This document shows, one piece after another, positions 11,813 to 25,008 of a stretch of 64,000 bases of DNA. Numbering within the stretch: position 1 is the first letter of the stretch; each line of letters begins with the position of its first letter. The DNA is taken from the NCBI RefSeq assembly GCF_907164915.1, contig NC_061862.1, forward strand, positions 124,372,641 through 124,436,640, given 5' to 3'. This DNA comes from Impatiens glandulifera (lineage: Eukaryota > Streptophyta > Magnoliopsida > Ericales > Balsaminaceae). The position numbers were made by a program, and so were the translations under genes. The notes beneath the pieces were generated by a model. That model was not told where the DNA came from, searched no databases, and saw only the letters and a list, made by a program, of their open reading frames with translations.

Positions 11813-12304
11813 TGGTACAAGACTAAGCAACCAAAAGAAATTACACCCCTAACAAAATAATCGGAGTTTTGACCATCTTCTCCGAGAGTTATGATTCCGG
11901 ATAAGCATTTATACCCAAGAATTTATAGCAAATATCTCGAAAATTGAGAAAAAATATATGATTCCTTAATGAAAGAAAAATCATCACAAAAGATAGGAAG
12001 AGACTTTCAAAGCCTAGCTCCGAACACGTTTCGAATCTGAAAATTATATGATTCTTTTGAAATGATCAAGGTCCATGCCAATCTAAAAAAAAGATAAGGA
12101 TAGGAATTGGGGGAACAAAAAGTATCCCTTTATCTAAAATCATGCATCATCTGTTCATAAATAAAACTTGGAACCGTCGCCTAACTAATTTCAATCAGAT
12201 ACAAAGGTGATTTTGAAAAAAAAGGAAAAATGATTATTTTGAAATATTCCCTTAAAGGACAAAATAGCCAAAACCGATACTATAAAAGCAAATAAGAAAA
12301 TTGA
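11813..12304. other. Continuation of interrupted gypsy 3' region
   Basis: AT-rich, no gene. It begins with the right TGGTA duplication and leads into the minisatellite array. Confidence 0.5.
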
Positions 12305-14070
12305 CTCTAAAACTCTATCTGTTGATAGGTACGAAACATCGTTTATATACGATTACGTCAAAAATCCTATTTATGAATATGTATCCAAAACCCTTTCCCT
12401 CAATAGGTACGAGAAATTTTTTACATAATTCCGTCGAAAACCCTATTTGAGAATATGTATCCAAAACCCTATCCGTCGATAGGTATAAGACATTGTTTTT
12501 ACACAACGCCGTCCAAAACCCTATTTGTTGATAGGTATCAAAACATTGTATGTCGACAAGTACCGAGATCATTCATACATGATCAATCCAAAACCTTATT
12601 TGTCAATATGTACAAGACATTATTTTTATACGGGGTATGAAAACCTTGTATGTCAATAAGTAAACGAGATAATGCGTACATGATCCACTAAAACCCTATA
12701 TGTTGATAGGTATGAGACGTCATTTGTACACGATTCCGTTAAAAACCATATTTGCTGGTAGGTATTAAAACCTTGTATGTCGACAAGTAACCAAGGTCAT
12801 GCGTAAATGATCAGTCAAAAGCCTATCTCTCAATAGGTAACCAAACCCTATATCTTGATAGGTACTCTAAATCAAAACCCTATATCTCAATAGGTATCTC
12901 AAACCCTATCTCTCGATAAGTAGCAAAACTCTATCTCTCAATAGGTACTAAAGCCTTATATATCGATAAGTATTCAAGATCATTCATACATGATCCGTCA
13001 AAATCCTATATCTTGATGGGTAACTAAACTCTATATCTTGATAGGTACTCTAAATCAAAACCTTATCTCTCGATAGTTACTAAAGTCTTATTTTTCGATA
13101 AGCATCCGAGATCATTCGTACATGATCAGTCAAAACCCTATCTCTCGATAGTTAACAAAACCATATCTCTTGATAGGTACTCTAAATCAAAACTCTATCT
13201 CTCGATAGGTATTCAAACTCTATTTCTCGATAGATATCCCAAACTCTATCTCTCGATAGGTAGCAAAACCCTATCTCTCGATAGGTACCAAGCCTTATTT
13301 ATTAATAAACATTCGAGATCGTTCGTACATGATCCATCAAAACCCCCTCTTTCAATATGTAAACAAACCCCATCTCTTGATAGGTACTATAAATAAATAA
13401 AACCTATCTCTCAATATGTACCAAAACCTTATCTGTCGATAAGCATTCGATATCATTCGTACATGATTCGTTAAAATCCTCTCTCTTGATAGGTATCAAA
13501 ACCTTATATCTCGATAGGACTAATGCCTTATCTATTGATAAGCATTCGAGATCATTCGTACATGATTTGTCAAAACCTTATCTTTAGACAGGTCACCAAA
13601 CCCTATCTCTTGATAGGTACTCAAAATCAAAATCATATCTCTCAATAGGTATACAAATCCTATCTCTCGATAGGTATCAAAACATTATCTCTCGATAGGT
13701 ATCAAAACCATATCTCTTGATTGTATCCAAACCCTCTCTCTCGATAGGTGACCAAACCTTGTCTTACGTTAGGTACCATATCAAAATCCTATTTATCAAT
13801 AGTTGCGCTCCCAAAATTTACAAACCTATCTGTTGATAGTACCACTATCATTTATACATGATCGCCCTAAGTATTACCTATTGGTAACCTTCATGGCAAG
13901 TTTATTAACTTCCATGATAAACCTATATGTTAATAGTACCACGATCATTTGTACACGATCGTCTTAAGCATTATTTGTTAGTAAGTCCCGTGACAAGGTC
14001 ATCACCTTTCACTAAAATATATATGTTGATAGTCTCACGATCATATACATATGATCGTCCTAAAAATGTT
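12305..14070. repeat. Minisatellite of hairpin units
   Basis: Several dozen irregular copies of a ~22-25 bp unit around CCTATCTCTCGATAGG, itself an inverted repeat (CTATC/GATAG), joined by AAAC and TAC spacers. Interspersed is a second inverted-repeat motif, GATCATTCGTACATGATC. Copies diverge toward the right end. Position after the integrase suggests it lies in the 3' untranslated region of the gypsy element. Tat-lineage elements are known to carry tandem repeats there, and some plant satellites arose that way. Confidence 0.82.
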
Positions 14071-14559
14071 ACTTGTTAGTAACCCATATGAAAAGTTGCT
14101 AAAAATTTCATGTCCCCTTTATGTCCCATCAAGTGACATTCACATTACTCATTTATACATAACTATCTTAAATAATCTGTTGATATTCATGCTTAATAGA
14201 GTTGTTTTTCAACAAAAAAAGTGCCTATGATTTTTTCTATATTCTTATCATGTGAATTTTACGAATACTTTGTTAATATTTGTGAAACATGATTCCAAGA
14301 AACTATCCATGTTAAGATAATCACCAAGGAAAGATCATTGACCAATGCTTGGAAGCACCTTGACGGATGCTACATACAACAACAACAGGTCACTCCAACA
14401 TTAGCTCTTGTCAGGTTCTATATTTTCATTACCCTTAAATAAAATTAATTGGATAAGAAAAACTTAGTGGTAGATGTCAAACTCGAATCGGCGTTTTTAA
14501 AACCAATTTGTTGCAATCAAACTTGATTCAAAAGAGGCACTTTGTAAGCACTAAAATTC
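14071..14559. other. Unassigned AT-rich sequence
   Basis: No ORF or clear repeat. It may contain the end of the gypsy 3' region and its polypurine tract, but I cannot place them. Confidence 0.4.
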
Positions 14560-16340
14560 TACATACCCAATTTATGAATTTTAAAATAATTATTTTGAAT
14601 AAATAAAACCAAGGACAAAACCTAATTAAACGATTAATTGGATTATTTATTGTGATAATTAAATCCTAAATTAATTAAGGATAACGGTCAAAGGTAAAAA
14701 TAAAATAATTTCGGATAAATGTTGTACTCATTTTATCTCAAATTAATTTTTGAAAAATCAAGAAGATTAAAATAAATAATTTAGGATATGTTTGTATCCA
14801 TTTTATCCCAAATAAATTATTTATGTAACCTAAAAATATACAAAAAATAAAATAAATTGGCAAAATATATGTCATATTTATTTTTAATATTTTGTGTATT
14901 TTAAAGATTTAAAAATAAAGTCAAAAATATAAATAAAAAAGCAATTTCAAACAAACTCTTAAGATTAAATAAAAAATAAATAAATATGTAATCGAGTGTA
15001 GCTGAAATTCGGGAGAATGGTTGTAGTAGGAACCACAACCTTCAGATAGGCGATGGATTCTCATCCAACGTCCAGGAGATGCATGCGTCACCCGCAACAA
15101 TAGAAAAAGACGCGTGCGTGAAGCAATAGATCGCCAAATGGCTTCTCCAACGTCGTCTCCTCCAACGCGGACGAAAAACTAACCAATTCGACACCAATTC
15201 GATCCTAGATCGTCGTCTTCATCACTAGATCAATCTGAATGCCAAAGATCCACTCCCAAGCCCTCAATCAATAAATTTCAGACATCCTTCATTAAAGCTT
15301 AAGCTTTTTGGATTCTTTAAAATTATGTGTAAGGCCTTAAAGCTCGGATATAGGTATCCTCAAAGATTCCTTAAGTTCCAAGGAGTGTTCTTCAATATTT
15401 GGTAATCTTTCAATACTCTCTATATCAAATTGCAAGTTTGAATTGGAATTTTTACATTTTAGTTTTGATAGTTCTGTATATGGTCTAATTATTTGATTTT
15501 TTGACCGAGAAATGATCTTATGATCATTTGTGAGCTTTCTGTGAAAGTCAAACACAATCAATAAATCTTAAACAGAAAACCCAAATTTGAATTTGAAAAT
15601 TTTCAAATTCGGGTTTTATGTTATTGAGCTAATCCTCAATAACAACAGCCTAGAAAGTTTCCCAACATGTTTTTAATGATGTTGGGAACCTCTTTGGAAC
15701 ATGTTTGATTCATCCCGATCATCTTCGATGAAAATTAAAAAATTTCAGAAAAAAATAAAAATTTCAAGTTCTTGAATTGGTCCAAATGAACAGTCAATGT
15801 TCATGTTTCGGTACTAATCAATCATATGAAGTATAAGGAAGCTATTGCCAAGCTCCTTACACTTCATTAAACTCTAAAACCCAAAAACCCGATTTTTGGC
15901 GTTCAAAATTTTTTGAACAAATTGAACATCACTCATGTCGAATGATACCTTGGGATGATGTTCATAATGTTCTTGGGATTTTATGAAGCTATCCAGGCCC
16001 TTAGGTAATTGAATCCAAGTCTTAATATAAATTATAAAACCTGTAGTTTTGATATTCTTGAGGACCAAGAGGATCGACCACAACTAGGACCAAGACGTCT
16101 GATCGAGAAATTTCAACCAGAATCGAGAGGTCCGACCAAGGAATTTCAGCTACGACCGAGAGGTCCGACCAAGAATTCTCGCACCCGACTAAGAATTCTA
16201 GCCAAGGACTAAGAGGCATTAACTCCCCGAACGAGAATCCTAAACTAGTACTGAGGGAGTTCCGACTTAGGACCAAGGGCCTTTAGCCTTGACCGATAAA
16301 AACACACACAGGACCGAGGACACCGATCCTAGGGCATGTT
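14560..16340 (+). repeat. LTR-like dispersed repeat, copy 1
   Basis: 14560-15580 aligns block by block with 53000-53974 plus 57426-57730: an AT-rich start, a block after TAATCG.GTGTA.C, and a right block around CCAAGGAGTGTTC. The second copy has a TATA box and is split by a Helitron. The right third here (about 16060-16330) has short repeats of GACCGAGAGGTCCGACCAAG type. Placement after a gypsy 3' region makes a gypsy LTR the best guess; ends were not found. Confidence 0.5.
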
Positions 16341-16960
16341 TAGTTGCATTTTGAAATTTATAATTTTTTTTATAATTTTGGGATCTAAAACCTTTTTCAA
16401 AAAATTACAAAAAAAATAGAAAATGATTTCAAAATATTTTTGGGATATTTCCACAAAATAATATTTAGATAAGGGCTCGTTTGTGATTTATTTTTAAACC
16501 CTAATGCCTTTCAAACTGATGCTCTTTAGATACATTCATTCCTAGTCATCATCATTCACAACATGTATCAGTATTTAAATATTTTTATTACATTACAAAT
16601 ACAAGAAAACATGTGCATGTGTAGAACCAGAATAATAATTAGTTAAAATATAATGTTATACAACTAATTTTTAAAAGCCAAGATTTTATAAACTAGAGAC
16701 CGTTTTGAAAACGGGTAAGGAGAATGAATCGCGAAAGACCTTTTTTGAGTATCACCAAACTACAAACCAAACGAAAACATTTGTATACGTATACCTTTTA
16801 TTGATTTCTAAAAATCAATTGGAGACTCTATTTCAAATAACTAATCTTTTGAATTAATTATTTTGAATTAATTTAAATACAGATTTCTAAAAATCATATT
16901 TTAATTTGATTATTTCAAATCTAAAAGAGTATTTAAACTTGAACTCAAATTAATTATTTT
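16341..16960. other. AT-rich stretch without gene
   Basis: Nothing recognisable. Homopolymer runs and AATT-rich segments only. Confidence 0.4.
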
Positions 16961-18889
16961 TATAATTAATTTCAATATCATAATTCTTGCGTAGTCTGTT
17001 TATTAATCGTAGTCGACAAAGAATGGCTGATGAGAAAACATGCTAATGTTGTAGCTTCAGCCCGAAACGACTTTGACAAATTAACATTAAGGAGCATACA
17101 ATGTATTTTATCCATCAAAGTTATTCATTCTCTCTACCACACCATTTTATTATGAATTTTTAGACACTTTGTGGTGCCTCATGATTCATTTAGACATGCA
17201 TAGAGTATTAAGCTCTTATAGAACATAAATCCAAACCATTATCAATACGCAGATGTTTTATTAGTTTCTATGTCTGTTTCTCAATTATAGTCTTCCACTC
17301 CTTAAATTTAAAAAATACATCACTCTTTTTCTTCAAGAAGAAAGACTAAACTTTTCTAGAAAAATAATCGATAATCGTCAACATATAATAAGAACCAAAC
17401 ATAGAAGGTACATTAGACGACCCCTAAAAATCAAAGTGAATATAACCAAGTATTTCTTTAGTGTTGTGGATTCCTTTAGAGAATCTAACTCTATCTGTTT
17501 ATTGATATTACAATGCTCACAAAACTTCAATTTACTAATACTTTGTCCATCAAGAAGTCTCCGCTCGTCAACTTTGACATGTCATTCTCACTCATTTGAC
17601 CAAGTTGCATATGCAACAAATTTGTAACATCATCATCAGATAACAAAGAGGTAGAGACATCAACATCACTTAAAATTGTGGAGTCTTTATAACATATAAT
17701 ATGTCAGGTTTTCTTTGACCTTTTATCACGAAAAATACACATCTACTAACCTTCATAACTCCATCTTCAATAATGTACTTGTACCCTTTTAAATCGAGGG
17801 TACAAAGATAAATAAGGGTTCTCTTTAAATCAGGAACATGTATCACATCATCAATTGTTCAAACAGCTTCATCAAACATCTTGATTTTTATTATTCTTAT
17901 ACCCACAACCTTATAGGATGAACTATTTCTCATCGATACAACACCTTTGGAAACTGTATCATATGTTAAAAATCAGTCCCAATTGGGACATATATGATAC
18001 GTATAACTAAAACTGAGTATTGAATCATCATATGACCTTACATCGCAAATAGAAGCCATGAGGAGTTAACTATCTTTGGTGTCAGCATTACTGGATTTGT
18101 CGTAATTTTCTATATACTTTTCAATCAAAATATCATCATCTTTCTTAACTTTATTTTGTGGCTTCAAAAACTCAGATTTTATGTGGCCTCCTTTCTTACA
18201 GTAATTTCAAGTCTTTCAAGGTTTTCTTGACTTTAATCTATCTCTCTAATTACTTTTTGAACACCTTTATTGGGTTCTCCCTCCAACAATAAGGCCCTCT
18301 ATGGGACCATCAAAATTATCAACAAAATTTTTCATTTTATCCTCAGATAATAATGCATCATAAACATCATTTGTTGTGAGAATATCATGACTAAATAAAA
18401 TAGTATCACGAAATGTGACGATGGAGACAACGAGCACAACAGAAAAAATGTTAAATCTTCATCGTCATACTTGATTTCCAAGACCTCCAAATCAGCAATA
18501 ATTTCTTTAAATGTTGATAAATGTTCTTGTAAAGACGTACCTTCAGGCATACGATGAAAATATATATTCTACTAGTAAGAATTTTTATCAAGCATAGTTG
18601 TTCTAGTTTCAATCATAACTCAATAACACTCATCTTCTTCAGAACATCCTATAGAATATTATTCGACATATATAAATATATATGAGACATAGCCTTGTGA
18701 TTCTACTATCCACAAACTGGGCATCTTATCAAACCCTAATAGAGTTTCGAACAAATTCATCTGAATGAGCAGACCTCATTATTATCTTTCATAGAAAAAA
18801 CCTAGTATTGCAATCCAACAACGGGATATCGTACTTCATACTTGACATCTCTAAAAAATAGATAAAGTTTCATAATCATAAAATCTCAA
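16961..18889 (-). pseudogene. Degenerate Ty1/copia gag and integrase
   Basis: Reading the minus strand from 18889 down: gag (18332-18550) with the copia pattern PEGTSLQEHLSTF...DEDLTFFLLCSL; the pre-integrase segment near 17500-17640 (QLGQMSE, counterpart of LGHMSE); then the integrase core at about 17000-17440, with IDYFSRKV, KSDVFFKFKEW and RIDNGL visible, followed by remnants of the rest of the core. Many stops and frame changes. Reverse transcriptase and RNase H are absent, so the element's 3' half was deleted or replaced. The primer-binding site at 18890-18902 marks its 5' end. Confidence 0.8.
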
Positions 18890-18902
18890 GGCTCTTATAC
18901 CA
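18890..18902 (-). other. Primer-binding site of the minus-strand copia element
   Basis: On the minus strand TGGTATAAGAGCC, close to the initiator tRNA-Met primer site, one base after an LTR end in CA. Supports the orientation of the gag and integrase remnants. Confidence 0.7.
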
Positions 18903-18903
18903 A

Positions 18904-19270
18904 TGGTTGGAAAACATGATATGAATCTAAGACTTAATCAAGATAAAAAAGAGACCGGGTATAAACAAAGAAAATATGATAAATAACACAAGATTTACAT
19001 AGAAACCCAAGACGAGAAAAATTATGGAGGAAAGAGGAGGAAATTTTTTACTATGGTTATAATAGAAGATTACAACTTAGAAAGAGAGAAGAATAATAAC
19101 AAATATTCAGTGTAATAATAAAACTCTAACTAAACCATATATTTACAAGTCATATAATTGGGTCAAATATCAAATAGTTAGAATCTTATTTTATTTTATT
19201 CCACTGCGAGCTTAGGCTCAGGCCCGGTCAAAACTCATATGGGTCACCATAATCTAGCACTATAAAATGA
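18904..19270 (-). repeat. 5' LTR remnant of the minus-strand copia element
   Basis: Begins on the plus strand with TGGTTGGAAAAC, so ends in CA on the minus strand beside the primer site. The outer boundary near 19270 is approximate; no target-site duplication was found. The partner LTR is missing. Confidence 0.55.
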
Positions 19271-19809
19271 TCAACATCACCGACTTCATTAACCAATTAC
19301 CAATCAACATTATTATTAATACTGGTAGTACCCACAATTTTGGAAATCCATGCCAAACCACATATAAAAAAATCCACCCATCCCCACCCTAACCTAAAGG
19401 TGACCGTGGTTAATGGATCGGAATGGCGTATAACGCTATATTCTCTTGATTATTATGGACTATACAATGACATCTCCAAAGTCTATGTGTAGGTTCTTCC
19501 TATTTCCAATTATACATGGTATTGACATTGAATGACGGATAATACTCTAAGCACTACTAAAATGGGAAATTACCTAGCTTATGGTCACATTTTATTATAA
19601 GGGCTCAAATGTATATTATGAGACAATAGAAACAAAAAAAAGTCAATTTCATGCCTTAACTAAATCTTCATAAATTACTGAAAAGGGAGCTCACAAATCC
19701 TAATATAATTAATACTTGCTTCGACTCAACTATTCTTAATATTTGCTACATTCTCTAAACCTAATACTTAAAAATTGATTTTTCTTCTCTAAGCGCAACA
19801 ATTCAGTTT
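19271..19809. other. Non-coding stretch
   Basis: No supported gene or repeat. Confidence 0.4.
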
Positions 19810-20457
19810 TTTAGATTAATTTTCGAAACCATCTTTTGATCCAACAATACAAATAAAAAATTGGTCTAAAGGTGATTGTATATTGAATTGTGGAGATAAT
19901 TTTCCTCAAGATCCCAAACTGTTTTCATCAGACTAGTTTCCTAATTTTTTGATTGAAACATGTAAGCCCTTGATTTAAAATTTCCCATTGATGATGCATC
20001 TTGAAGCTCAGAGTTAGTTTAAGTAGCTTCCTTGAGTCATCTAAAGTGGAGGTGAACAATTATAGAGAGCAAAGTTGAGAAAAATTAAATTTGCTATTAT
20101 TGTAAATTAGAGCTTCAAATTTTCGTATTTTACTTGTTGCTCGAGAGATCTAGTGGATTCCTTTGCTTGTAAATTCTCTCTAGGAGGTCTTTGAAGTTGT
20201 TAGAATTGACTAGTTATTCAAATTTTAGAGCATTAAATTTTGTAAATTTTCATTTGCAATGTAAATTTTCTAATTTTTTTGGAGTTGTTCTTAAGTTGAA
20301 TTAATGCTTTGAATATATTCTATATGCATCATATGTTGTTGATTTTGGATTGATAAAATTGATTCATATCTTCTCAAATATAAACGTCTCATATAGAAAT
20401 TCTAAAAGTGATTTTAAATTGTGTTTTTCTCTTGGACGATTCTTAAAACTTCTCTAA

Positions 20458-21893
20458 TCATCATCCATTTTGTTATTAGGGATATCCATTATATCTATTG
20501 AAAAAAACAAGATCAATAATGACACTCTAGAATGAGAATGTAATACAATATCTATATTCATTTCTGTAATCAAAATCTATACCTAAACTTAATTCATATA
20601 AAACCTAAATTCATATAAAAAAAAGTCATATCTAAACCTAAATCCATATCAAAAATTCATATTTATCAAAAAGCCATATCATAACCTAAATTAATGTAAA
20701 ACTCTAAATCCATATCTATAATAAAAACCATATCTATGAAAAAGCCATATCATTACCTAAATCAATGTCAAAACCTAAAGTCATATCTATCAAAAAAGTT
20801 ATATCAATGTCATAGATCTTACTTGGAGGAAGATCGCTAGAGTGCTGCGTGAGGTGAATCAGGAAGAATAATCGATGCTTGTGGCGAAAAAGATAACCTA
20901 GAACACAATGAATGATAATCTTTTAGTATTTATTCTCCTTCAATTTCCTAGAAGTATCAATATATCAAATTGAGAAAGAAACTAAAGAAAATTCACACAA
21001 GTTTCAATTTCCCAATGACCTAAACCATGTGATAATGCAAGAGAAATGACGTAAATAAAATCAAATCAGCTTTAGAGTTTCAAGTTATTATAATATAAAA
21101 TGAAAATGTTCTTTGTGAAATCCTTAAATAATCTCAAGAATCCCCAACACACAAAATTCCATGAAAATGTTCTTTTTGAAATCCTCAAACAATCTCAAGA
21201 ATCTATTCTGCAACTGATAGAAAGAAAAAGAAGAAACTAATTTACTCAGTCCTGCGCAATAGTCATGCTAGCATAGGAACAACTTAGTTATCCATAAACT
21301 AAGAATTCTAAAAGCAATTCGACGAGATCAAGAAAATTGATAAAGATCAGATCTATGAATATTGGTTTGAATGATCTATATTATACTAAGGTACATGTGT
21401 CGTCCTAGATTTCGTACATACAAGGTGGTAAATGAGAGAAGTGTAGAGAGAAGAGGAGTCCTCTGAAGAAATCGAAGAGGAGGACGTGAGGTTGAATCGA
21501 AGAGGAGGACGTCGTCGATTGAGTATTGAGAATCGAAGAGGAAGAAGATGTCATTTAATCGAGGAAGAGAAGATAATGACGCGATCGGGAAAGAGAGGGT
21601 TTTGAATACGGGAGTAGGGGAAGCTCTCGAGTTTATTTTTCTAATTATATAGGTATTACCAATTGATAGACGAACCAATCGGTACTATGACTTAAGCCTT
21701 CACCGAATGCCAGATGAACCAATCAGTACTACTACTTGATAAACACGCCATCGTTGTCGACCTTTTTTCGTGGGAATTTTTTAGGGGCTATACCGATTGG
21801 TTTTAAAACCAATCGGTATTATACTAATAATACCGATTGATGTTAAAGTAATCGATGGAAATGATTGCCATGGACACTTTTTTCTTATTAGTG
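20458..21893. mobile_element. Candidate CACTA-like insertion in copy A
   Basis: This segment is absent from copy B. Its right end reads TTATTAGTG, i.e. CACTAATAAG on the other strand, and the last ~250 bp repeat ACCAATCGGTA in both orientations, like CACTA subterminal repeats. The left end CTCTAATCATC may be a mutated TIR. No convincing 3-bp duplication. Interior: repeats of CCTAAATTCATATAAAA type (20580-20810) and a minus ORF at 21376-21678 without a known domain. Confidence 0.4.
21790..21819. repeat. Perfect 30-bp palindrome
   Basis: Two 15-base arms, ATACCGATTGGTTTT and its complement, meet without a spacer. It matches the subterminal motif of the candidate element around it. Confidence 0.9.
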
Positions 21894-22604
21894 TAGGTTT
21901 TTTCTAGTTGATTTTTAGGTTACGTTGAATGATTCTTGAGTAGTTGAAATTAATACCTAGCTTAATTTATTATTTGAAAAGTTCTAAATTTGTTTAAAAT
22001 GTGAATTTCAAAATTATTAGTTAAGTTATGGTGTATGGACTTTTTTAAAGCTTGCATACACGGTGAGAAATGGTTATGGTTCATGATTCGGTCATTTCAT
22101 GTGCTTCAAAGTGAAACCAATCGAGATTGATAATCTTAAGAAACTTAAGAAAAGTGAAATTTAGACAATCTTTGGAGATTGATTATAGATGGTGTTTAGC
22201 TCCAAATATTTTGAAAAAAGTACTGGATTTTATATCTCTATTACGTATTGGATGACTTAACTAGGGTTTTGTTCAATTCTACATCTAAATGTGAGCCTAA
22301 AATGTTATGTCACAAACTCAAAAATTGTTCATAATTGGTTGGTCAACTATTGGAACTTGCGTTGACCTAATATAGTGAATTGAATATTAGTTCAAATGAG
22401 TTGATTATTGGACAATAGGATAGATAACACATTTATGTACAAGTAATAATAGATAAAATATTTTCAGTTCATGACATAAGATACTATATTGAAATTCATA
22501 AGTTCAGATTATATTATTTAAAAAACTCGAAAATAAAATCATTGTTTCTCATCAATATTTTAGATTTTTTTTCAACCTTAATGGTGAGATGACAAAGATA
22601 ATAT

Positions 22605-23949
22605 TAGGGGTGCGTAAATGGGTAAACCCAACTCATATTCAACCTAAATTAAATTTATTCAACCCATATTAACGAATAATATGGGTTGGGTTGGATAACC
22701 CAAACTAAATTTTAGTTTATCACATTTATTACGTTTTTGACTCATTTAATATTTATCACAATTTTATCTCAATTAACACATTTTGATTTGTTTAACAATT
22801 ATTTGATTCGTTTTACTTAATTTAATACGTTTTTGAATTATTCAACACATATTTAGCTCGTTTAACTAATATTTGATTTGTTAGATCTATTTTGACTCGT
22901 TTAATATATTTTTAGTTTTAATGTAACTCATTTTAATCTATTTCACATGTTTTTGGCATGTTTAACACGTTTTTGACACATTTAACACGTTTAACACATT
23001 TTGACACGTTTAACACATTTTTGACATGTTTAACTAAGTTATCCCTCTTTTAGTATAGTGGCAAAAAAATGTGGATACCAACCCTAAGTTCCTGGGTTCG
23101 AGCCTGTCAGACGGCAAGTTCTGCGCCTGGTTAAATGATTAAGTGTGTTTGCGGGCTACATACTTAATCAGTTGTCCCATTTTTTTTCCCAAAAAAAATA
23201 AAAAAACTAAGTTATTTTCCAAAAAAAAAGTTTTTTTTGCTCGTTTAACACACTTATCACACAATTAATAATTTTTTGTCCGTTAATTTATTTTTATTTT
23301 TGCTCCATTTAATGTCTTTTACATCATTATACATTTTTTTATCCATTTAATATCATCTTGATTTATTTGAAATTTTTCTGATATTTTAATTACTAAATTA
23401 GTTTAAGATATAATATGTGAGATTAAAATGAATTACTTAATTAATATTTAAATAATTCATACTATATAATTTTATTTGGAATAATTTAATTTTTTTATTT
23501 TTATAAATAAATAAATTAATTAATTAAAGAGTTTTAAAATAATAGTGATATGTCTGTATGATAGATTATAATTAATATATATATTATTAATGAATTTTAA
23601 AAAATTTAATTATTTTTCATTTGAGTGTAATGTAGATCAATGTAGTAAAATAAAAGAGAATGTATTAGAGTTGAAAGATCGTTAGTATATATCGAATTGA
23701 TAAAGAGAATAAAATTAAATTAACCTAATTTGTGTAATAGATTTTACTCTTCAAAGTTTGATTTCCATCTTCAGATACCCATCTAACGCCTAGTATTCAA
23801 GTTCTTCTTTCACCTAAATTAGGTAATCCTAACACAACCTGAATTTAACCCAATCCAAATTCAACCGAATTCAAATTAATTTACCCAAATTAATATTTTG
23901 AGTTTGAGTTAAGGTTAGATTTGGGTCAACTCATATTATGCTAACTCTA
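22605..23949. mobile_element. Non-autonomous hAT-like element
   Basis: Starts TAGGGGTGCG and ends GCTAACTCTA. Flanks GATAATAT (22597-22604) and GATAATAC (23950-23957) are an 8-bp duplication with one mismatch, as expected for hAT. The TIRs agree only in part. The interior is AT-rich, with repeats of the kind TTTGACACGTTTAACACA and no transposase. A SINE is nested in it. Confidence 0.55.
23043..23204 (+). mobile_element. tRNA-derived SINE with target-site duplication
   Basis: A-box-like TTTAGTATAGTGG and B box GGGTTCGAGCC sit at tRNA-like spacing, followed by a short body ending in a T-run. Flanked by the perfect 11-bp duplication AACTAAGTTAT (23032-23042 and 23205-23215). Pol III transcribed type; moved by a partner LINE. 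Close to Au-type plant SINEs in appearance. Confidence 0.82.
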
Positions 23950-25008
23950 GATAATACATTCATAATTTTATCTATTACTAGATTAATTTAGTTCATAACC
24001 TAAGATCCAGTTTGGATTCTTCCAAAATGATCAAAAAGAGAACAAAATAAATAAAATAGAAAAGGAAAATGTTCTTAAGTCCATGTTTCGATCACCAATT
24101 TCATGTCTCATTTTAATTTTTTGTAAATAAATAAAGTTTTAAGAGTAAAAAATGTAAAATCTCATTATATGATTATTTAAAAATTAACATGCAACTGAAA
24201 TTTCAAATATTACCCTACTATTATTTTATTTATTTTTTCTATAAGGTTATTCTTCTATTATTTTATATTTTATTTCAATGTACTGATAATTGTGATTATA
24301 GCATGATTAAGAACTAATAGTTACATAAAACCATGATAGGATTTAACATTATTCTTTAGATGCATGATAAGTCCCGAAATAACTTATAATAAAATTTATA
24401 TATCATATTTTTATCAAATGATGAATGATATCACCAAAAACGAGCATAAAAGACACAACGTCAATCCCATTTCCCAAATTTCACCAATCATCTAACCATA
24501 ATCAACATTTTTTTAATTGCGTCATTCAAATGCTTTACCATTCTTTCTTTGTTTTAACTTTTACGTAGAAAATCAGATTTAATGGAAATAACTCAGTGGT
24601 GGAACATAATAAGTCAAAAATTAATGTCTAAAGCGAGCTCAACATTGGTTTCTCGTCCTATTTAGAGACGATCTCGGTTATTTTATAAGATTCGAGAAGA
24701 GATCAACATTTAGTGACGACGATCACATGTTTTTAAGCCATAATATATGCTTTTGAGATTGCTTGAATAAAATTTGTATATGGTAATTGTTAGTTATTAT
24801 TTCTCACATATTCAATGTCTTTGTAATTTGTTTATTTAATTTTGACCTCTTTATTAGCCTAAAAGTGACCATTAATTGATGTATGTTTATTTTATAAGTA
24901 AAATGAACATTAGTACAGCCTTATTTTTTTTAGAGGTTAAATATTCTCCAAAACATACAAATTGATTTAGTTTTACACTATAGAATCATGTCACAACAAA
25001 ACACCCAA

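Noticed and set aside
20458..21893. Firm CACTA call for this insertion
   Set aside because: Only one clear end and no 3-bp duplication; kept as a low-confidence candidate.
23043..23204. tRNA gene
   Set aside because: A and B boxes are present but no cloverleaf, and an 11-bp duplication plus T-tail mark it as a SINE. The same applies to 58648-58778.
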